64,000 bases of DNA. Origin: Clostridia bacterium (GTDB taxonomy: Bacteria; Bacillota; Clostridia; Christensenellales; Aristaeellaceae). Numbering within the stretch: the first letter of the stretch is position 1; every line of letters begins with the position of its first letter. The translations under genes were made by a program, and so were the position numbers. The stretch spans positions 186,001 to 250,000 of the forward strand of contig JAFPWH010000051.1 of NCBI GenBank assembly GCA_017395065.1. The letters are read 5' to 3'. Shown here piece by piece: positions 35,285 to 45,553 of this stretch. The notes beneath the pieces are model-generated. The model made no database searches and was not told the origin of the DNA. It worked only from the letters and a program-made list of their open reading frames with translations.

Positions 35285-35929
35285 TCAGCCTTCCCTTTCC
35301 CGCAGCAAGTCCTCGCGCACGAAGTTCGTCACCTGCGGCGCGGGCAGATCGGGCAGGGGCTCTTTGTAAGCGGCGCGCATTTTGACGAGATAGGCCATGT
35401 TGTCCGCGAGCACCTGCATCGTGCGCACGCCCTCCTTGTCGGCCAGCACGTCCTCCGGCGTAAAGCCGTGCACCATGTTCCAGTAGCAGCTGGACACGAC
35501 AGGCATCTGGCTGATCGTGAAATACTTGTTCAGCTGGTCGAACGTCGCCGTCGCGCCGCCGCGCCTGCAGCTTACGACGGCCGCGCCGAATTTCATCCTG
35601 AGGCAGCCGTTCGGGCGGGAGAAAAACAGCCTGTCCAGAAAAGAGGTGAGGGCGCCCGTGGCGGAAGCGTAGTGCACGGCGCTTCCCACGATCAGGCCGT
35701 CGGAGGCCTCCAGTTCGTCCCGCGCGGCGTTCACGCCGTCGTCGCCGTAGACGCAGCGGCCGAGCTTTCTGCACGCGCCGCAGCCCAGGCACCCGACGAT
35801 CGGCTTTCTGCCGATCTGAATGAGCGTGCTGTCCACGCCGTTTTCCTTCAATCTGTCCGCGATGATTCTGAGCGCGGTGTAGGTGCAGCCGTTCTGATTG
35901 GGGCTGCCGTTTAGCAGCAATACCTTCAT
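35285..35929 (-). CDS. Flavodoxin-fold NAD(P)H-dependent oxidoreductase / iron-sulfur flavoprotein-like
   Basis: 214 residues. The N-terminal FMN phosphate loop is LLLNGSPNQNGCTYTAL. A Cys cluster, GCLGCGACRKLGRC near residues 46-59, is typical of the iron-sulfur flavoprotein branch, and the flavin-side loop GSAVHYASATGALTSFLDRLF is near 85. The C-terminal part (GFTPEDVLADKEGVRTM) is usual for this group. Cytoplasmic redox enzyme with unknown electron partner. It is the last gene of the minus-strand cluster, 28 bases after the serpin gene. Confidence 0.87.
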   Translation of the reverse strand: MKVLLLNGSPNQNGCTYTALRIIADRLKENGVDSTLIQIGRKPIVGCLGCGACRKLGRCVYGDDGVNAARDELEASDGLIVGSAVHYASATGALTSFLDRLFFSRPNGCLRMKFGAAVVSCRRGGATATFDQLNKYFTISQMPVVSSCYWNMVHGFTPEDVLADKEGVRTMQVLADNMAYLVKMRAAYKEPLPDLPAPQVTNFVREDLLREREG

Positions 35930-35957
35930 AAAGACGTTCCTTTCGGCGATTTTCGGT

Positions 35958-37181
35958 TTATTCGTTGGGGTTCGTTACGACGCCCGCAAAGCAGACGCTG
36001 CCGCTTGCTTCGTCCGCGATCAGCACGACGAAGGGCCTGTCGCAGGTAAAGTCGACGGCGACCCGCTCCGCGTAGGGCAGCGCGGCGCCCGCCGCCATCA
36101 TCGCGGTCACCGCGGCCGCGCGGGTACCCTCTTCGTCCACCTGCACGCGCAGCTTCTGAAGCACTTCCTCGATGTAGATCCTGTCGTCGCTGATGCCCGA
36201 AAAGTCGGCCTTCGCCGGGTCGAACATGCTGACCATACCGCAGGACTTGAGCGGCGCAGTCAGGCTGTTTTGCATCGACAGGTCAAGTTTGGGAAGGCTC
36301 AGGTTGACGATGTAGGGCAGAGAAGAAGGATACAGCTTTTCCAATTCCTCGCGGCTTACGTATTCGCTCCAGCCGTATTTTTCGTTTCTTTCGAGGATCG
36401 CGTTTATAATGCTTTCGGGGCTTTGCTCCTCGAAGGCGATGTTTTCAATGCCGTTTTCTTCGAACCACGCAAGCGCCCTGCGGACGTCGCCGTCCTTTGG
36501 CAGGGCAAGGAGCATGTAAAGGTCGCTGTCCCTGTAGCCGAGGCAGAGCAGCTGCATCGCTTCGTTTTCGGCGTAGGAGTACAGTTCCTCGTATCTGTGC
36601 ATCATTTGCACCGTCACGTCGCCGTCCGGGGTTCGGAAAGCCTGCTCGTTCGTCATATAGTTTTCAAACTTCAGATACCACTCCGCGTCCATGCATACGG
36701 CGTTCGTCAGCATAAACGGCGTGTTTTCCGGGGCCGGCGGCAGCGAGTCGATCAGCCCGTCCGTGTGCTCCTTTACCCAGGCGTCCGCGCGGGCCTGATC
36801 GCCCAGAGGGAACAGCTCCGCGCCGAACTTTTCCCGAAGGGCGGACACGTAGCCGTCCTTCATGGCGAAGCGCTCGTTCACGAACGCGGCGTTTGCCGTC
36901 TTTAAGCCCGAAGCGTTCAGCACGGGACAGAGCGCGGCGATCTCGCCTTCGTCCCGAACGCCCAGCGCGGAAAGGATTTCCTCTCTCGTCCCGCCCTCGG
37001 CGCCGCACGCCGCCATGGCCAGCGCGATGTCGAGGCTGACCGGGGAAACGAAGCAGTTGCTCTGCCCGTCCCAAAGCGTATTCAGAATCTGAAAGCCCAA
37101 AGCGTTTCCTCCTTCCGCAGGCGCGACCCAACACGTCAAGCCGAGCGCGCAGGCAAGGACCAAAATAAGCAGTTTTTTCAT
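35958..37181 (-). CDS. Secreted serpin (serine protease inhibitor)
   Basis: 407 residues. Signal peptide MKKLLILVLACALGLTCWVA with cleavage near PAEGG; no canonical lipobox. The mature 380 residues match serpin length. Family marks are NCFVSPVSLDIALAMAACGAEGGTR, LTNAVCMDAEW (the F-x-N-A-x-Y/F-F-x-G-x-W equivalent), and the hinge VDEEGTRAAAVTA with small residues P15-P9 as needed for loop insertion. The end is DRPFVVLIADEASGSVCFAGVV. Counting from the P17 Glu places Ala-Ala at P1-P1', which would favour elastase-like proteases; this is inference. ATG after AAAGGAG. It follows namZ by 61 bases. Confidence 0.93.
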   Translation of the reverse strand: MKKLLILVLACALGLTCWVAPAEGGNALGFQILNTLWDGQSNCFVSPVSLDIALAMAACGAEGGTREEILSALGVRDEGEIAALCPVLNASGLKTANAAFVNERFAMKDGYVSALREKFGAELFPLGDQARADAWVKEHTDGLIDSLPPAPENTPFMLTNAVCMDAEWYLKFENYMTNEQAFRTPDGDVTVQMMHRYEELYSYAENEAMQLLCLGYRDSDLYMLLALPKDGDVRRALAWFEENGIENIAFEEQSPESIINAILERNEKYGWSEYVSREELEKLYPSSLPYIVNLSLPKLDLSMQNSLTAPLKSCGMVSMFDPAKADFSGISDDRIYIEEVLQKLRVQVDEEGTRAAAVTAMMAAGAALPYAERVAVDFTCDRPFVVLIADEASGSVCFAGVVTNPNE

Positions 37182-37242
37182 GGCACTTTCTCCTTTTGCT
37201 TTATGTCGCTTTGACGGAGCGCGGGCGCGCTTTGTTCCGCCG

Positions 37243-38358
37243 TCAGTACAGGTAAAAGGCGCTGCTGCGCTTTTGCCAGTCGCATACGGCCTGCGCGTGC
37301 TTTTCGATCAGCTTTTTGCCGTCCAGCCTGCCCTCGCGGTAGTCCTTCGTGCCGGCGAGCCGGTCGATGGAACCGGTCCATTCGAACTTGCTTCCCGCCA
37401 TTTCGCGGATCTCGTCCATCAGCAAAAAGCCCATTTTGGGCGCGTCGGCACTTTCCCGGTCGGTCACGTAGATCTGAACGCCCAAGCACTGCTCGCCGCT
37501 GTATTTGGAGCAGGAGGGCATAAACGCCGCGCCGCGGAAGTAAAAGCCCCGAAGCCCCAGCGCGTTCATGCGCTTTGCCAGAACGTCCCCGTCCAGAAAC
37601 GGCGCGCCGATCAGTTCGAAGGGCAGGGTCGTCCCGCGCCCCTCGCTTACGTTGCAGCCCTCGAAAATGCAGGTGCCCGTGTACACCTCCGCCGCGTGGA
37701 GCGTGGAGATATTGGGAGAGGGCGGCACGAACAGAAGTCCCGTGTCCGAATAGCGCATGCTCCTTTTCCAGCCCCGCATGGGCACGACGGTGAGGTCAAG
37801 ATCGAGCTTCAGCCTGTCCTTTACCCACAGCGCGTACTCCCCGACCGTGAGCGCGTAGCGGGTGGGCATCGCAAAGCGGCCGACGAAGGACGAAACCTCT
37901 TCGTCGAGCAGCGTACCCTGCACCGTTTCGCCGCCCAGGGGATTGGGCCTGTCCAATACGACGACGGGCTTTCCCGCCCTCGCGCAGTCCTGCATCGCGT
38001 CGGAGAGGGAGTAGATGAACGTGTAAAAGCGCGCGCCCACGTCCTGTATGTCGTAGACGAACACGTCGAAGGCGTCAAGCATCTCCTGCGTCAGGTGCGT
38101 GCTCTTGCCGTAGCAGGAATACACGGGCACGCCCGTCTTTTCGTCGGTAAACGTGTCCACGTGCTCACCCGCGGGCACCGAGCCCCTGACCCCGTGCTCG
38201 CAGGCGAGCAGCGCGGTGAGCGCGTACTTTTCGCGGATGACGTCGATCGAGGGAACCATATTCCCGTTCACGCCCGTGGGGTTGGTCATGAGCCCTATGC
38301 GCGCGCCCTTCAAGACCCCGTCGGCCCGGGAAAGATCGTCTATGCCTGTTTTGACCAT
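37243..38358 (-). CDS. namZ: Exo-beta-N-acetylmuramidase NamZ-like (DUF1343, GH171)
   Basis: 371 residues. The family is recognised by GLMTNPTGVN near residue 22, ACEHGVRGSVPAGEHV near 52, with the proposed catalytic Glu, YDIQDVGARFYTFIYS near 103, LDRPNPLGG near 130 and CNVSEGRGTTLPFE near 235. Known members release terminal MurNAc from peptidoglycan fragments. No signal peptide is found here, so it would act on internalised or turnover muropeptides. It lies 22 bases after a PIG-L deacetylase gene, which suggests joint handling of N-acetylated amino sugars. Confidence 0.9.
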   Translation of the reverse strand: MVKTGIDDLSRADGVLKGARIGLMTNPTGVNGNMVPSIDVIREKYALTALLACEHGVRGSVPAGEHVDTFTDEKTGVPVYSCYGKSTHLTQEMLDAFDVFVYDIQDVGARFYTFIYSLSDAMQDCARAGKPVVVLDRPNPLGGETVQGTLLDEEVSSFVGRFAMPTRYALTVGEYALWVKDRLKLDLDLTVVPMRGWKRSMRYSDTGLLFVPPSPNISTLHAAEVYTGTCIFEGCNVSEGRGTTLPFELIGAPFLDGDVLAKRMNALGLRGFYFRGAAFMPSCSKYSGEQCLGVQIYVTDRESADAPKMGFLLMDEIREMAGSKFEWTGSIDRLAGTKDYREGRLDGKKLIEKHAQAVCDWQKRSSAFYLY

Positions 38359-38380
38359 CGTTTTGTCCTTTCGCCGAAAA

Positions 38381-39067
38381 TCAGATCTCCGGCTGCACGC
38401 GCTTCATGTAATCGTCGACCGCGAAGGCCGTGGCGTAGTCCTTTCTGATCAGCGCGCCGCGCGCCCGCGCCAGCCCCTCGTAGTACTGCAGATACCTGAA
38501 ATCGCGGCTGTGCTCGGTCAGGTACAGCTTCTTTGCCGCCGCCTTCCAGGTCTCGAACGCCTCGCTCACGTCGAAATAGGCGTAGGGCACGAAGCCTTCG
38601 CTGTCCTCCCAGTTTTCGGCGTAGTACCAGCCGCGGATCGGCGCGGGCGGAAGCGGGCGCTCGAACGTCGGCAGCGACGCAAAAAAGATCGCGTCCTGGG
38701 TCAGCTTGCTTGCGGCGATATGGTCCTTGTGCATCGAGTTTTTCCAGTGCTGCAGGACCAGATCGACCTTGTTTTCGCGCATGATGTCTCCGATTTTGAT
38801 CGCCAGCTCTTTGGAATAGTCCAGTTCGCCGTCCGGCGTGTCCAGAACGATGCTCTTTCCGCCGAGCATTTGCGCAAACTCGCCCGCGGCGTCCGTATTC
38901 ATGCGCCTGAATTCTGCGGTCGTCATTCCCTGCGGGCAGCCCCTTTCGCCCGCGGTCAGGTCCAGGGTGATGATCCTGTCGCCCCGAAGCGCCTGCCGCG
39001 CCAAAAGCATGCCCATCGTCAACTGCGCGTCTCCCGTGTGCGCACCCACAGCCATGATCGTCTTCAT
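38381..39067 (-). CDS. PIG-L/LmbE-family N-acetylsugar deacetylase
   Basis: 228 residues, cytoplasmic. The zinc motif is VGAHTGDAQLTMG, where the family has A-H-P/x-D-D; the first Asp is replaced by Gly, but the His and the following Asp remain. The second motif is HWKNSMHKDHIAA (H-x-x-x-x-x-H-x-D-H). Members remove acetyl groups from GlcNAc-linked compounds or mycothiol/bacillithiol precursors. The altered AHxDD motif may affect catalysis. ATG follows GGAGTAAAC. It precedes namZ, and a GNAT gene lies upstream in the same direction. Confidence 0.85.
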   Translation of the reverse strand: MKTIMAVGAHTGDAQLTMGMLLARQALRGDRIITLDLTAGERGCPQGMTTAEFRRMNTDAAGEFAQMLGGKSIVLDTPDGELDYSKELAIKIGDIMRENKVDLVLQHWKNSMHKDHIAASKLTQDAIFFASLPTFERPLPPAPIRGWYYAENWEDSEGFVPYAYFDVSEAFETWKAAAKKLYLTEHSRDFRYLQYYEGLARARGALIRKDYATAFAVDDYMKRVQPEI

Positions 39068-39168
39068 AGTTTACTCCTTTCCGGTTTCCAGGCGGCGGGC
39101 TCTCTGCCCGCTTTGTTTCCGTCAAGCGGCGCTGCCCTTCTGTTTTATTCTATGCTGTGCGGGCAGGC

Positions 39169-40161
39169 TCACAGTTCCTTTCTCAGCATCGCAAAGCGCC
39201 TCGCGGGGCGAAAGCCCGTCTTCAGGTACAGGCGCTGCGCATGGTTTTCCGTGCCGGTAAAGAGCGAGGAATACTTTGCGCCGATGGAGATGAAGCAGTT
39301 CATCAGGTCGTTGAACAGCACCGTGGCGATGCCCTTCTGTTCGTACAAAGGATCCGTGCAGATGCCGGTAAACCAGCCGCGGCCGCTTTCCTCCACGTCG
39401 GCAGGACCGGTAAAGCCCACGATGTGCCCCTCGGTGCGCGCGCAGAAGAGCGGGCGCGGGGAGGGCTTGGCCAGCTCGTCCCTCAGTACCTTTCGCCAGT
39501 ATTCGCTGCCAACGCGGTCGCACATGCCGTCCCATTCGCAGTTTTCTTTCGGGTCGTAGCGGCCCGCGACGATGCCCTGCCTCAGGAGCTCGCTTCGCTT
39601 CTGCTCCACGAAGTCGGCCTTTTTGTAGTCGGAAAGATTCAAGTACATGGCCACCTCGTGCACGGTGGGCTTATAGCCGTGGGACAGCAGAAAGCCCGTG
39701 GCCGCGTTTTCCTCGTCCGCGCCGGGCATGTTGTTGTGCTCGTGCGCGGGAGTGCCCGGGATCAGCCAATGCAGGTCGATGGGATTCAAGCTCGACACGT
39801 CGGCCTTCGTCTTGCCGAGAAGGCGGAACCTTTCTTCCAGCGCGTCAAGAAGCGCGGAGGCCGTACCCCTTTTCCGGTACGCGGGGCTCACCATCAGCGT
39901 GGTAAGGTAGCCCGGCGTATTCTGCTCGGTCTCGCCGGGCAGGAAGGCGTGCTTGCGGCAGCCGGCGATAAAGCCGGTCACTTTTCCGTCTTCGCAGGAA
40001 ACCAGCAAAAGCGCCGGCTCGTACACGGCGCCGTCCAGAAACTTTTCTTTGAAATAGGCTTCGTCGAAGGGCCGATAGAGCGCGCCGTCGTTTTTCCTGC
40101 ACGCGTCCCACAGTGCGCCGATCGCCGCCAGATCCTGCACGGTAAATATGCGAATCGTCAT
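39169..40161 (-). CDS. Tandem-domain GNAT acetyltransferase
   Basis: 330 residues with two GNAT folds. The first has LTTLMVSPAYRKRGTASALLDALEERF near residue 85, a standard acetyl-CoA loop (V-x-P-x-x-R-x-x-G). The second has FTGICTDPLYEQKGIATVLFNDLM near residue 275, a degenerate loop, and ends in ENHAQRLYLKTGFRPARRF. The first residue after GAGGTGA is the chosen ATG. It is the first gene of a same-strand run through deacetylase, namZ, serpin and flavoprotein; the 101-base gap after it could hold a second promoter. Substrate unknown; amino sugars are a reasonable guess from context. Confidence 0.85.
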   Translation of the reverse strand: MTIRIFTVQDLAAIGALWDACRKNDGALYRPFDEAYFKEKFLDGAVYEPALLLVSCEDGKVTGFIAGCRKHAFLPGETEQNTPGYLTTLMVSPAYRKRGTASALLDALEERFRLLGKTKADVSSLNPIDLHWLIPGTPAHEHNNMPGADEENAATGFLLSHGYKPTVHEVAMYLNLSDYKKADFVEQKRSELLRQGIVAGRYDPKENCEWDGMCDRVGSEYWRKVLRDELAKPSPRPLFCARTEGHIVGFTGPADVEESGRGWFTGICTDPLYEQKGIATVLFNDLMNCFISIGAKYSSLFTGTENHAQRLYLKTGFRPARRFAMLRKEL

Positions 40162-40190
40162 AAAAAATCACCTCGCAAGCGGAAATCCGA

Positions 40191-40219
40191 TTGATTCAGC
40201 GCGGAAGCAATGCTATAAT
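40191..40219 (+). promoter_or_regulatory. Promoter of the FAD oxidoreductase gene
   Basis: TTGATT (40191-40196) and TATAAT (40214-40219) with a 17-base spacer, 46 bases before the ATG. The region is shared with the divergent GNAT gene. Confidence 0.72.
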
Positions 40220-40265
40220 AGCTTCGGCGCAACGCCATTTTACCACATTTCAGGGAGGTATTTCA

Positions 40266-41603
40266 ATGCTTTACGCAAAACAAATCCCCGTAAAATACGA
40301 CGTGGACGTTTTCGTTGCCGGCGGCGGCCCCTCGGGTGTGGCGGCGGCGGTCACGGCAGCGCGTCAAGGCAAAAGCGTGTACCTCGCCGAGAACAACGGG
40401 TGTTTCGGCGGCAGCGGTACGACGGGCCTCGTGCCGTCCTTTGCCCAGTTCACCGACGGAGAGCGCTTTTTGGTGGGCGGCGTGGGCCGCGAGGTGCGAA
40501 ACAGCGTCATTGGCGAAGCCTGCGACTATTCCCGCGGCTTTACGGGCATAAAGCCTGAAACGCTCAAAAAGGTCTACGACGCCATCGTCTGCGCGGAGCC
40601 CAACATCCGCTTCAGCTTTTTTACGCGCCTGATCGACGTGCTTTCGGGCGACGGACACGTCGAATGCGCCGTGCTCGCGGCCAAGAGCGGCATTTTCGCG
40701 GTCAAGGCGAAAATCTACGTGGACTGCACGGGCGACGCGGATCTTTGCGCCATGGCGGGCGCGGATACGGAATTCGGCGACGAGACCGGCACCGCGATGC
40801 CCTCTACGCTCTGCTCGCTCTGGTCGGACGTGGACTTTACGCAAAAGAGCGGTGCGGACTTTATGCAGTCGCTCGAAAACGCGTTCAGGGACGGCGTGTT
40901 CTCGGTGGAGGACAGGCACATTTCCGGCTTTTTCCCGTCCTCGGACGACAGCTCCGTCTCGGGCGCGAACATCGGCCACTGCTTCGGCGCGGACGCGCGG
41001 GACGAGGTATCCCTGACCAAAGCCATGCTGCGGGGCCGAAGCTACATGGACGAGTTTGCGAAATTCTACCGCGAATACATCGGCGGGCCCTACAAAAACA
41101 TGCACCTGTGCTACACGGCGGACATGCTGGGCATACGCGAATCGCGCCGCGTGGTGTGTGACTACCGTTTGAGCGGCAGCGATTTCCTCGCCCGCGCCGT
41201 ATTCCCGGACGAGATCGGCCGCTACGCCTACCCCGTGGACATCCACATCATGAAGCCGGACAAACAAAGCTACGATAAATTTCTGAAGGAATACTCGCAC
41301 GACATGCGCTACGGCGTCGGCGAATCCTACGGCATCCCATACCGGAGCCTGATCCCCGCAAAGCTCGACAACGCGCTGGTCGCTGGCCGCTGCATAGGCA
41401 CCGACCGGCAGATGCAGGCCTCCGTGCGCGTGATGCCCGGCTGCTTCATCACCGGCACCGCCGCGGGCATGGCGGCAAGCCTCGCCGCGCAGTATGAAGA
41501 CACGCGCAAAATCGACACGGACGAACTGAAGGCGAAGATCAAGGAAGACTTCGGCCCCGAGCGCACCCGGGAAACAGAGGCAGGCGAAGCGAAAAGAGAC
41601 TGA
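40266..41603 (+). CDS. FAD-dependent oxidoreductase (FAD_oxidored type)
   Basis: 445 residues. The dinucleotide fold at the N-terminus reads VFVAGGGPSGVAAAVTAARQGK, then ENNGCFGGSGTTGLVPSF. A second FAD-contact strand is IYVDCTGDADLCAMAGADTE near residue 155. The C-terminal part includes LVAGRCIGTDRQMQASVRVMPG and GTAAGMAASLA, which close the flavin site. No iron-sulfur domain is present. Such proteins occur widely near carbohydrate genes in gut bacteria with unknown substrates. The ATG at 40266 follows GGGAGG. The two TIM-barrel genes end convergent to it, about 50 bases away. Confidence 0.88.
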   Translation: MLYAKQIPVKYDVDVFVAGGGPSGVAAAVTAARQGKSVYLAENNGCFGGSGTTGLVPSFAQFTDGERFLVGGVGREVRNSVIGEACDYSRGFTGIKPETLKKVYDAIVCAEPNIRFSFFTRLIDVLSGDGHVECAVLAAKSGIFAVKAKIYVDCTGDADLCAMAGADTEFGDETGTAMPSTLCSLWSDVDFTQKSGADFMQSLENAFRDGVFSVEDRHISGFFPSSDDSSVSGANIGHCFGADARDEVSLTKAMLRGRSYMDEFAKFYREYIGGPYKNMHLCYTADMLGIRESRRVVCDYRLSGSDFLARAVFPDEIGRYAYPVDIHIMKPDKQSYDKFLKEYSHDMRYGVGESYGIPYRSLIPAKLDNALVAGRCIGTDRQMQASVRVMPGCFITGTAAGMAASLAAQYEDTRKIDTDELKAKIKEDFGPERTRETEAGEAKRD

Positions 41604-41654
41604 AAGCGCCTTGCACGGGCGCTCCCGAAAGCCGAGAAGCCGTCTGCCGTAAAT

Positions 41655-42587
41655 CTATTCCTCGAACACCCCGTAGACCGTCAGCATGTGTTTTGCGATG
41701 TCGTAGACGCAGCGGTAGTATTCCTGCGTGAGCTCCAAAGGCATGTGGTGCAGGGGCTGGCCCTTTTCGTTGTCGTCGTAGAGCAGGCTTCCGCAGCGCG
41801 GGCTTTCGGGCTCGAGGTTGAACGCGCCGCCGTAGTTTACCAGCTTCAGCGCCGTGAGCACCTCGTCGAAGTTCACGCAGCCCATCAGCGGCGGAAGATG
41901 CAGGTCCTGCCGCCACATGCGGTTGGTGGACGCGACGGGGAGCGAGCCGAAATTGTCCTGTACGTGCAGGCCCCTGAGGTGCGGGCCCAGCGCAAGGATG
42001 GTCTCATACTGGTTTGCGTCCTGAAGGCTCAAATGGCCCGTGTCCAGGCACGCCTGATACAGTGGATGGTTCACGGCGCCCAACAGCTCCAGCATCTCTT
42101 CGCCGCTCCGGCAGTAAAAGTTTTCGTCCCACCTGCCCACGTTTTCGAGCAGCAACGTAACGCCGTGCTTTTCCAGTGCGGGGAGCAGCTGCCTTGCGTA
42201 GGAAAGGTTGAAATCGAGATATTCCTTTCGGCGCATGCCCGGCTGCGCGCCCGGGTGGTAGGCCATTGTTTTTATGCCGAGCGCCGCGCAGACCTCGACG
42301 GCCCGCCGCGTGCGCATTAGCAGCTTTTCGGTCATGCCGGGCGCTGCGGGCTCCCCCGCGGGGGCGTGCGCCGTTATGGCGCAAACGCCGATCTTTTCCA
42401 TGCTTTCCCGCGTCCGTCCGGCGGTCTTTTCCCAGTCCGGCCGCATATAGGGCGCGTCGTCCGACGTCATGGTCGAAAACAGATCGTAATCCACATACCG
42501 GAAGCCGCATTCGCGGATGTGCCTGTAAAAGTCGAATTCGTCTCCCAAATGCGTCCAGACGGCGCTTCTCGCAATCGATATCTTCAT
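41655..42587 (-). CDS. Sugar phosphate isomerase/epimerase-like TIM barrel
   Basis: 310 residues. AP-endonuclease-2-like TIM-barrel features: CGFRYVDYDLF near the N-terminus, TMAYHPGAQPGMR near residue 95, LLLENVGRW near 130, the metal-side LDTGHLSLQD near 170, and HVQDNFGSLPV near 200. Glu, Asp and His ligands in these strands match xylose-isomerase-like enzymes. The ATG at 42587 has GAGGTGA upstream, made by the end of the preceding gene, so they are coupled. It is a paralogue of the upstream product, and both end in a shared pattern PLE-I/L-T...A-E/K-HML-x-x-YG. Confidence 0.88.
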   Translation of the reverse strand: MKISIARSAVWTHLGDEFDFYRHIRECGFRYVDYDLFSTMTSDDAPYMRPDWEKTAGRTRESMEKIGVCAITAHAPAGEPAAPGMTEKLLMRTRRAVEVCAALGIKTMAYHPGAQPGMRRKEYLDFNLSYARQLLPALEKHGVTLLLENVGRWDENFYCRSGEEMLELLGAVNHPLYQACLDTGHLSLQDANQYETILALGPHLRGLHVQDNFGSLPVASTNRMWRQDLHLPPLMGCVNFDEVLTALKLVNYGGAFNLEPESPRCGSLLYDDNEKGQPLHHMPLELTQEYYRCVYDIAKHMLTVYGVFEE

Positions 42588-42597
42588 TCCGCTCACC

Positions 42598-43494
42598 TCA
42601 CAGAAGGCCGTAGGTCCTGAGCATGTGCTCCGCGACGCGGCGGCTCCATATTTGAAGGCGCTTCGTTATTTCAAGCGGCATGATCCCAAGCGGCGTTTCC
42701 CCGCAATAGAGGCTGTTTTTGGGGAAGACCCGGGGCATGTCGATCCGAAGATTGAAGTCTCCCCGGTAGTTTATGTCGCATAAGCCCTGCATCACCCTGT
42801 CGTAGTCGATATAGCCCATCATCGGCGCAAGGCCCAGCGCCTCGCGCTCCGGGTGCACGGCCAGCGGCATGCCGCCGAAATTGTCGGATAGGTCTACGTT
42901 CCGGATCAGCTCTCCCAGCATTTTTATCTCGGTGCAGGGCTTGATCTCGGCAACGCCCATGTGCCCCACGTTCAGATTCACTTTCAGATTCTCAGGTTCG
43001 CCGAGCTTTTCGATCAGATGCATAAGCTCGATCGCGTGGTGCGAATAATGGGGCTTAAGCCAGGAGCCGGCGTGTTCGATGAGCAGCGTGACGCCCGCTT
43101 CCCGCGCGGCCTTCAAAAGGCGCTCAAGGTACGTAAGATTGAATTCTTCGTATTCGCGCCGCGTATTGTTCTCGGTGTACAGAAGCGGAACGACCAGTCG
43201 GTCCGCGCCGATCGCGCCCGCGCAGCAAACCGCCTTTTCGACATAGGTCGCTTCGTCCGGGTGCGAAAAGCCTGTCACGTGCGAAACGCCCGCGCGCACG
43301 CCCGCGCTTTCGAGCGTTTCGCGCTTTTCCCTTCCCCATTCGGCGGCGTCCCGGCTAAGCCAGTCCTTCGCGTTGAACGCGCCGAAATCGTAATCCACGG
43401 TATCACTGCCGCACTGCCTTAGTACGGCGTACACTTCCTTTTCACTCAGCCCGTATTCGCGAAGTATCGGGCTCACAGCCTGAGACAGCTTCAT
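42598..43494 (-). CDS. Sugar phosphate isomerase/epimerase-like TIM barrel (tandem paralogue)
   Basis: 298 residues. Same fold as the downstream neighbour: DTVDYDFGAFN near the N-terminus, DRLVVPLLYTENN near residue 95, LLIEHAGSW near 130, LNVGHMGVAE near 170 and VDLSDNFGGMPLAVH near 195. In the metal-binding strand it has N-V-G-H where the neighbour has D-T-G-H, so one ligand may be lost. The ATG at 43494 follows AAGGAG. Its stop is in the ribosome site of the neighbour, so the two are translated together, possibly as subunits of a heteromer. Substrate unknown. Confidence 0.86.
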   Translation of the reverse strand: MKLSQAVSPILREYGLSEKEVYAVLRQCGSDTVDYDFGAFNAKDWLSRDAAEWGREKRETLESAGVRAGVSHVTGFSHPDEATYVEKAVCCAGAIGADRLVVPLLYTENNTRREYEEFNLTYLERLLKAAREAGVTLLIEHAGSWLKPHYSHHAIELMHLIEKLGEPENLKVNLNVGHMGVAEIKPCTEIKMLGELIRNVDLSDNFGGMPLAVHPEREALGLAPMMGYIDYDRVMQGLCDINYRGDFNLRIDMPRVFPKNSLYCGETPLGIMPLEITKRLQIWSRRVAEHMLRTYGLL

Positions 43495-43684
43495 GGCGCT
43501 CTCCTTCGTTTTTTGCTGCGTCCATATTGCCACAGCCCGGCGGAAATGTCAAGCGGATTCAAAATCCGACGCCGTTTTTGGAGCCTGCCCTCGGGCGGGA
43601 CGCTTCCCGTCGCGCAGGCGGGACAAATATCGCCCGCGGGCATAAAATCAACCTTTTAGTGCTTTCCATTTAACAGGAATTGCA

Positions 43685-43713
43685 TTGATTTCACGGCGTG
43701 AATCGCTTATCAT
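43685..43713 (+). promoter_or_regulatory. Promoter of pckA
   Basis: TTGATT (43685-43690) and TATCAT (43708-43713) with a 17-base spacer, 70 bases before the ATG at 43784. Confidence 0.55.
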
Positions 43714-43783
43714 TAATTCAAAGGCTCAGGCTTTCCCGCATTGCGGAAATACGAAGAGTACATTATTGAAAGGGGTCACAACC

Positions 43784-45397
<1,614 letters not shown>

Positions 45398-45400
45398 TAA

Positions 45401-45463
45401 GGGCTGCTGCGCAGCCCTTCGAATGAAATGAATCAAAGATTCATTTCATTCGGCAGGTTTTTT
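45401..45463 (+). terminator. Double hairpin terminator after pckA
   Basis: A GGGCTGC-TGC-GCAGCCC hairpin is followed by a perfect 15-bp stem CGAATGAAATGAATC / GATTCATTTCATTCG with an AAA loop (45420-45452), then GCAGG and six T. Confidence 0.8.
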
Positions 45464-45553
45464 GTGCGGTAAGCGCATTGTTGTACAAACGACAGATTAC
45501 TGATCGGTGTGCAAGAGGCCAGCAGTTTTTGCTGAAAAATCTGCGGATTGAAG

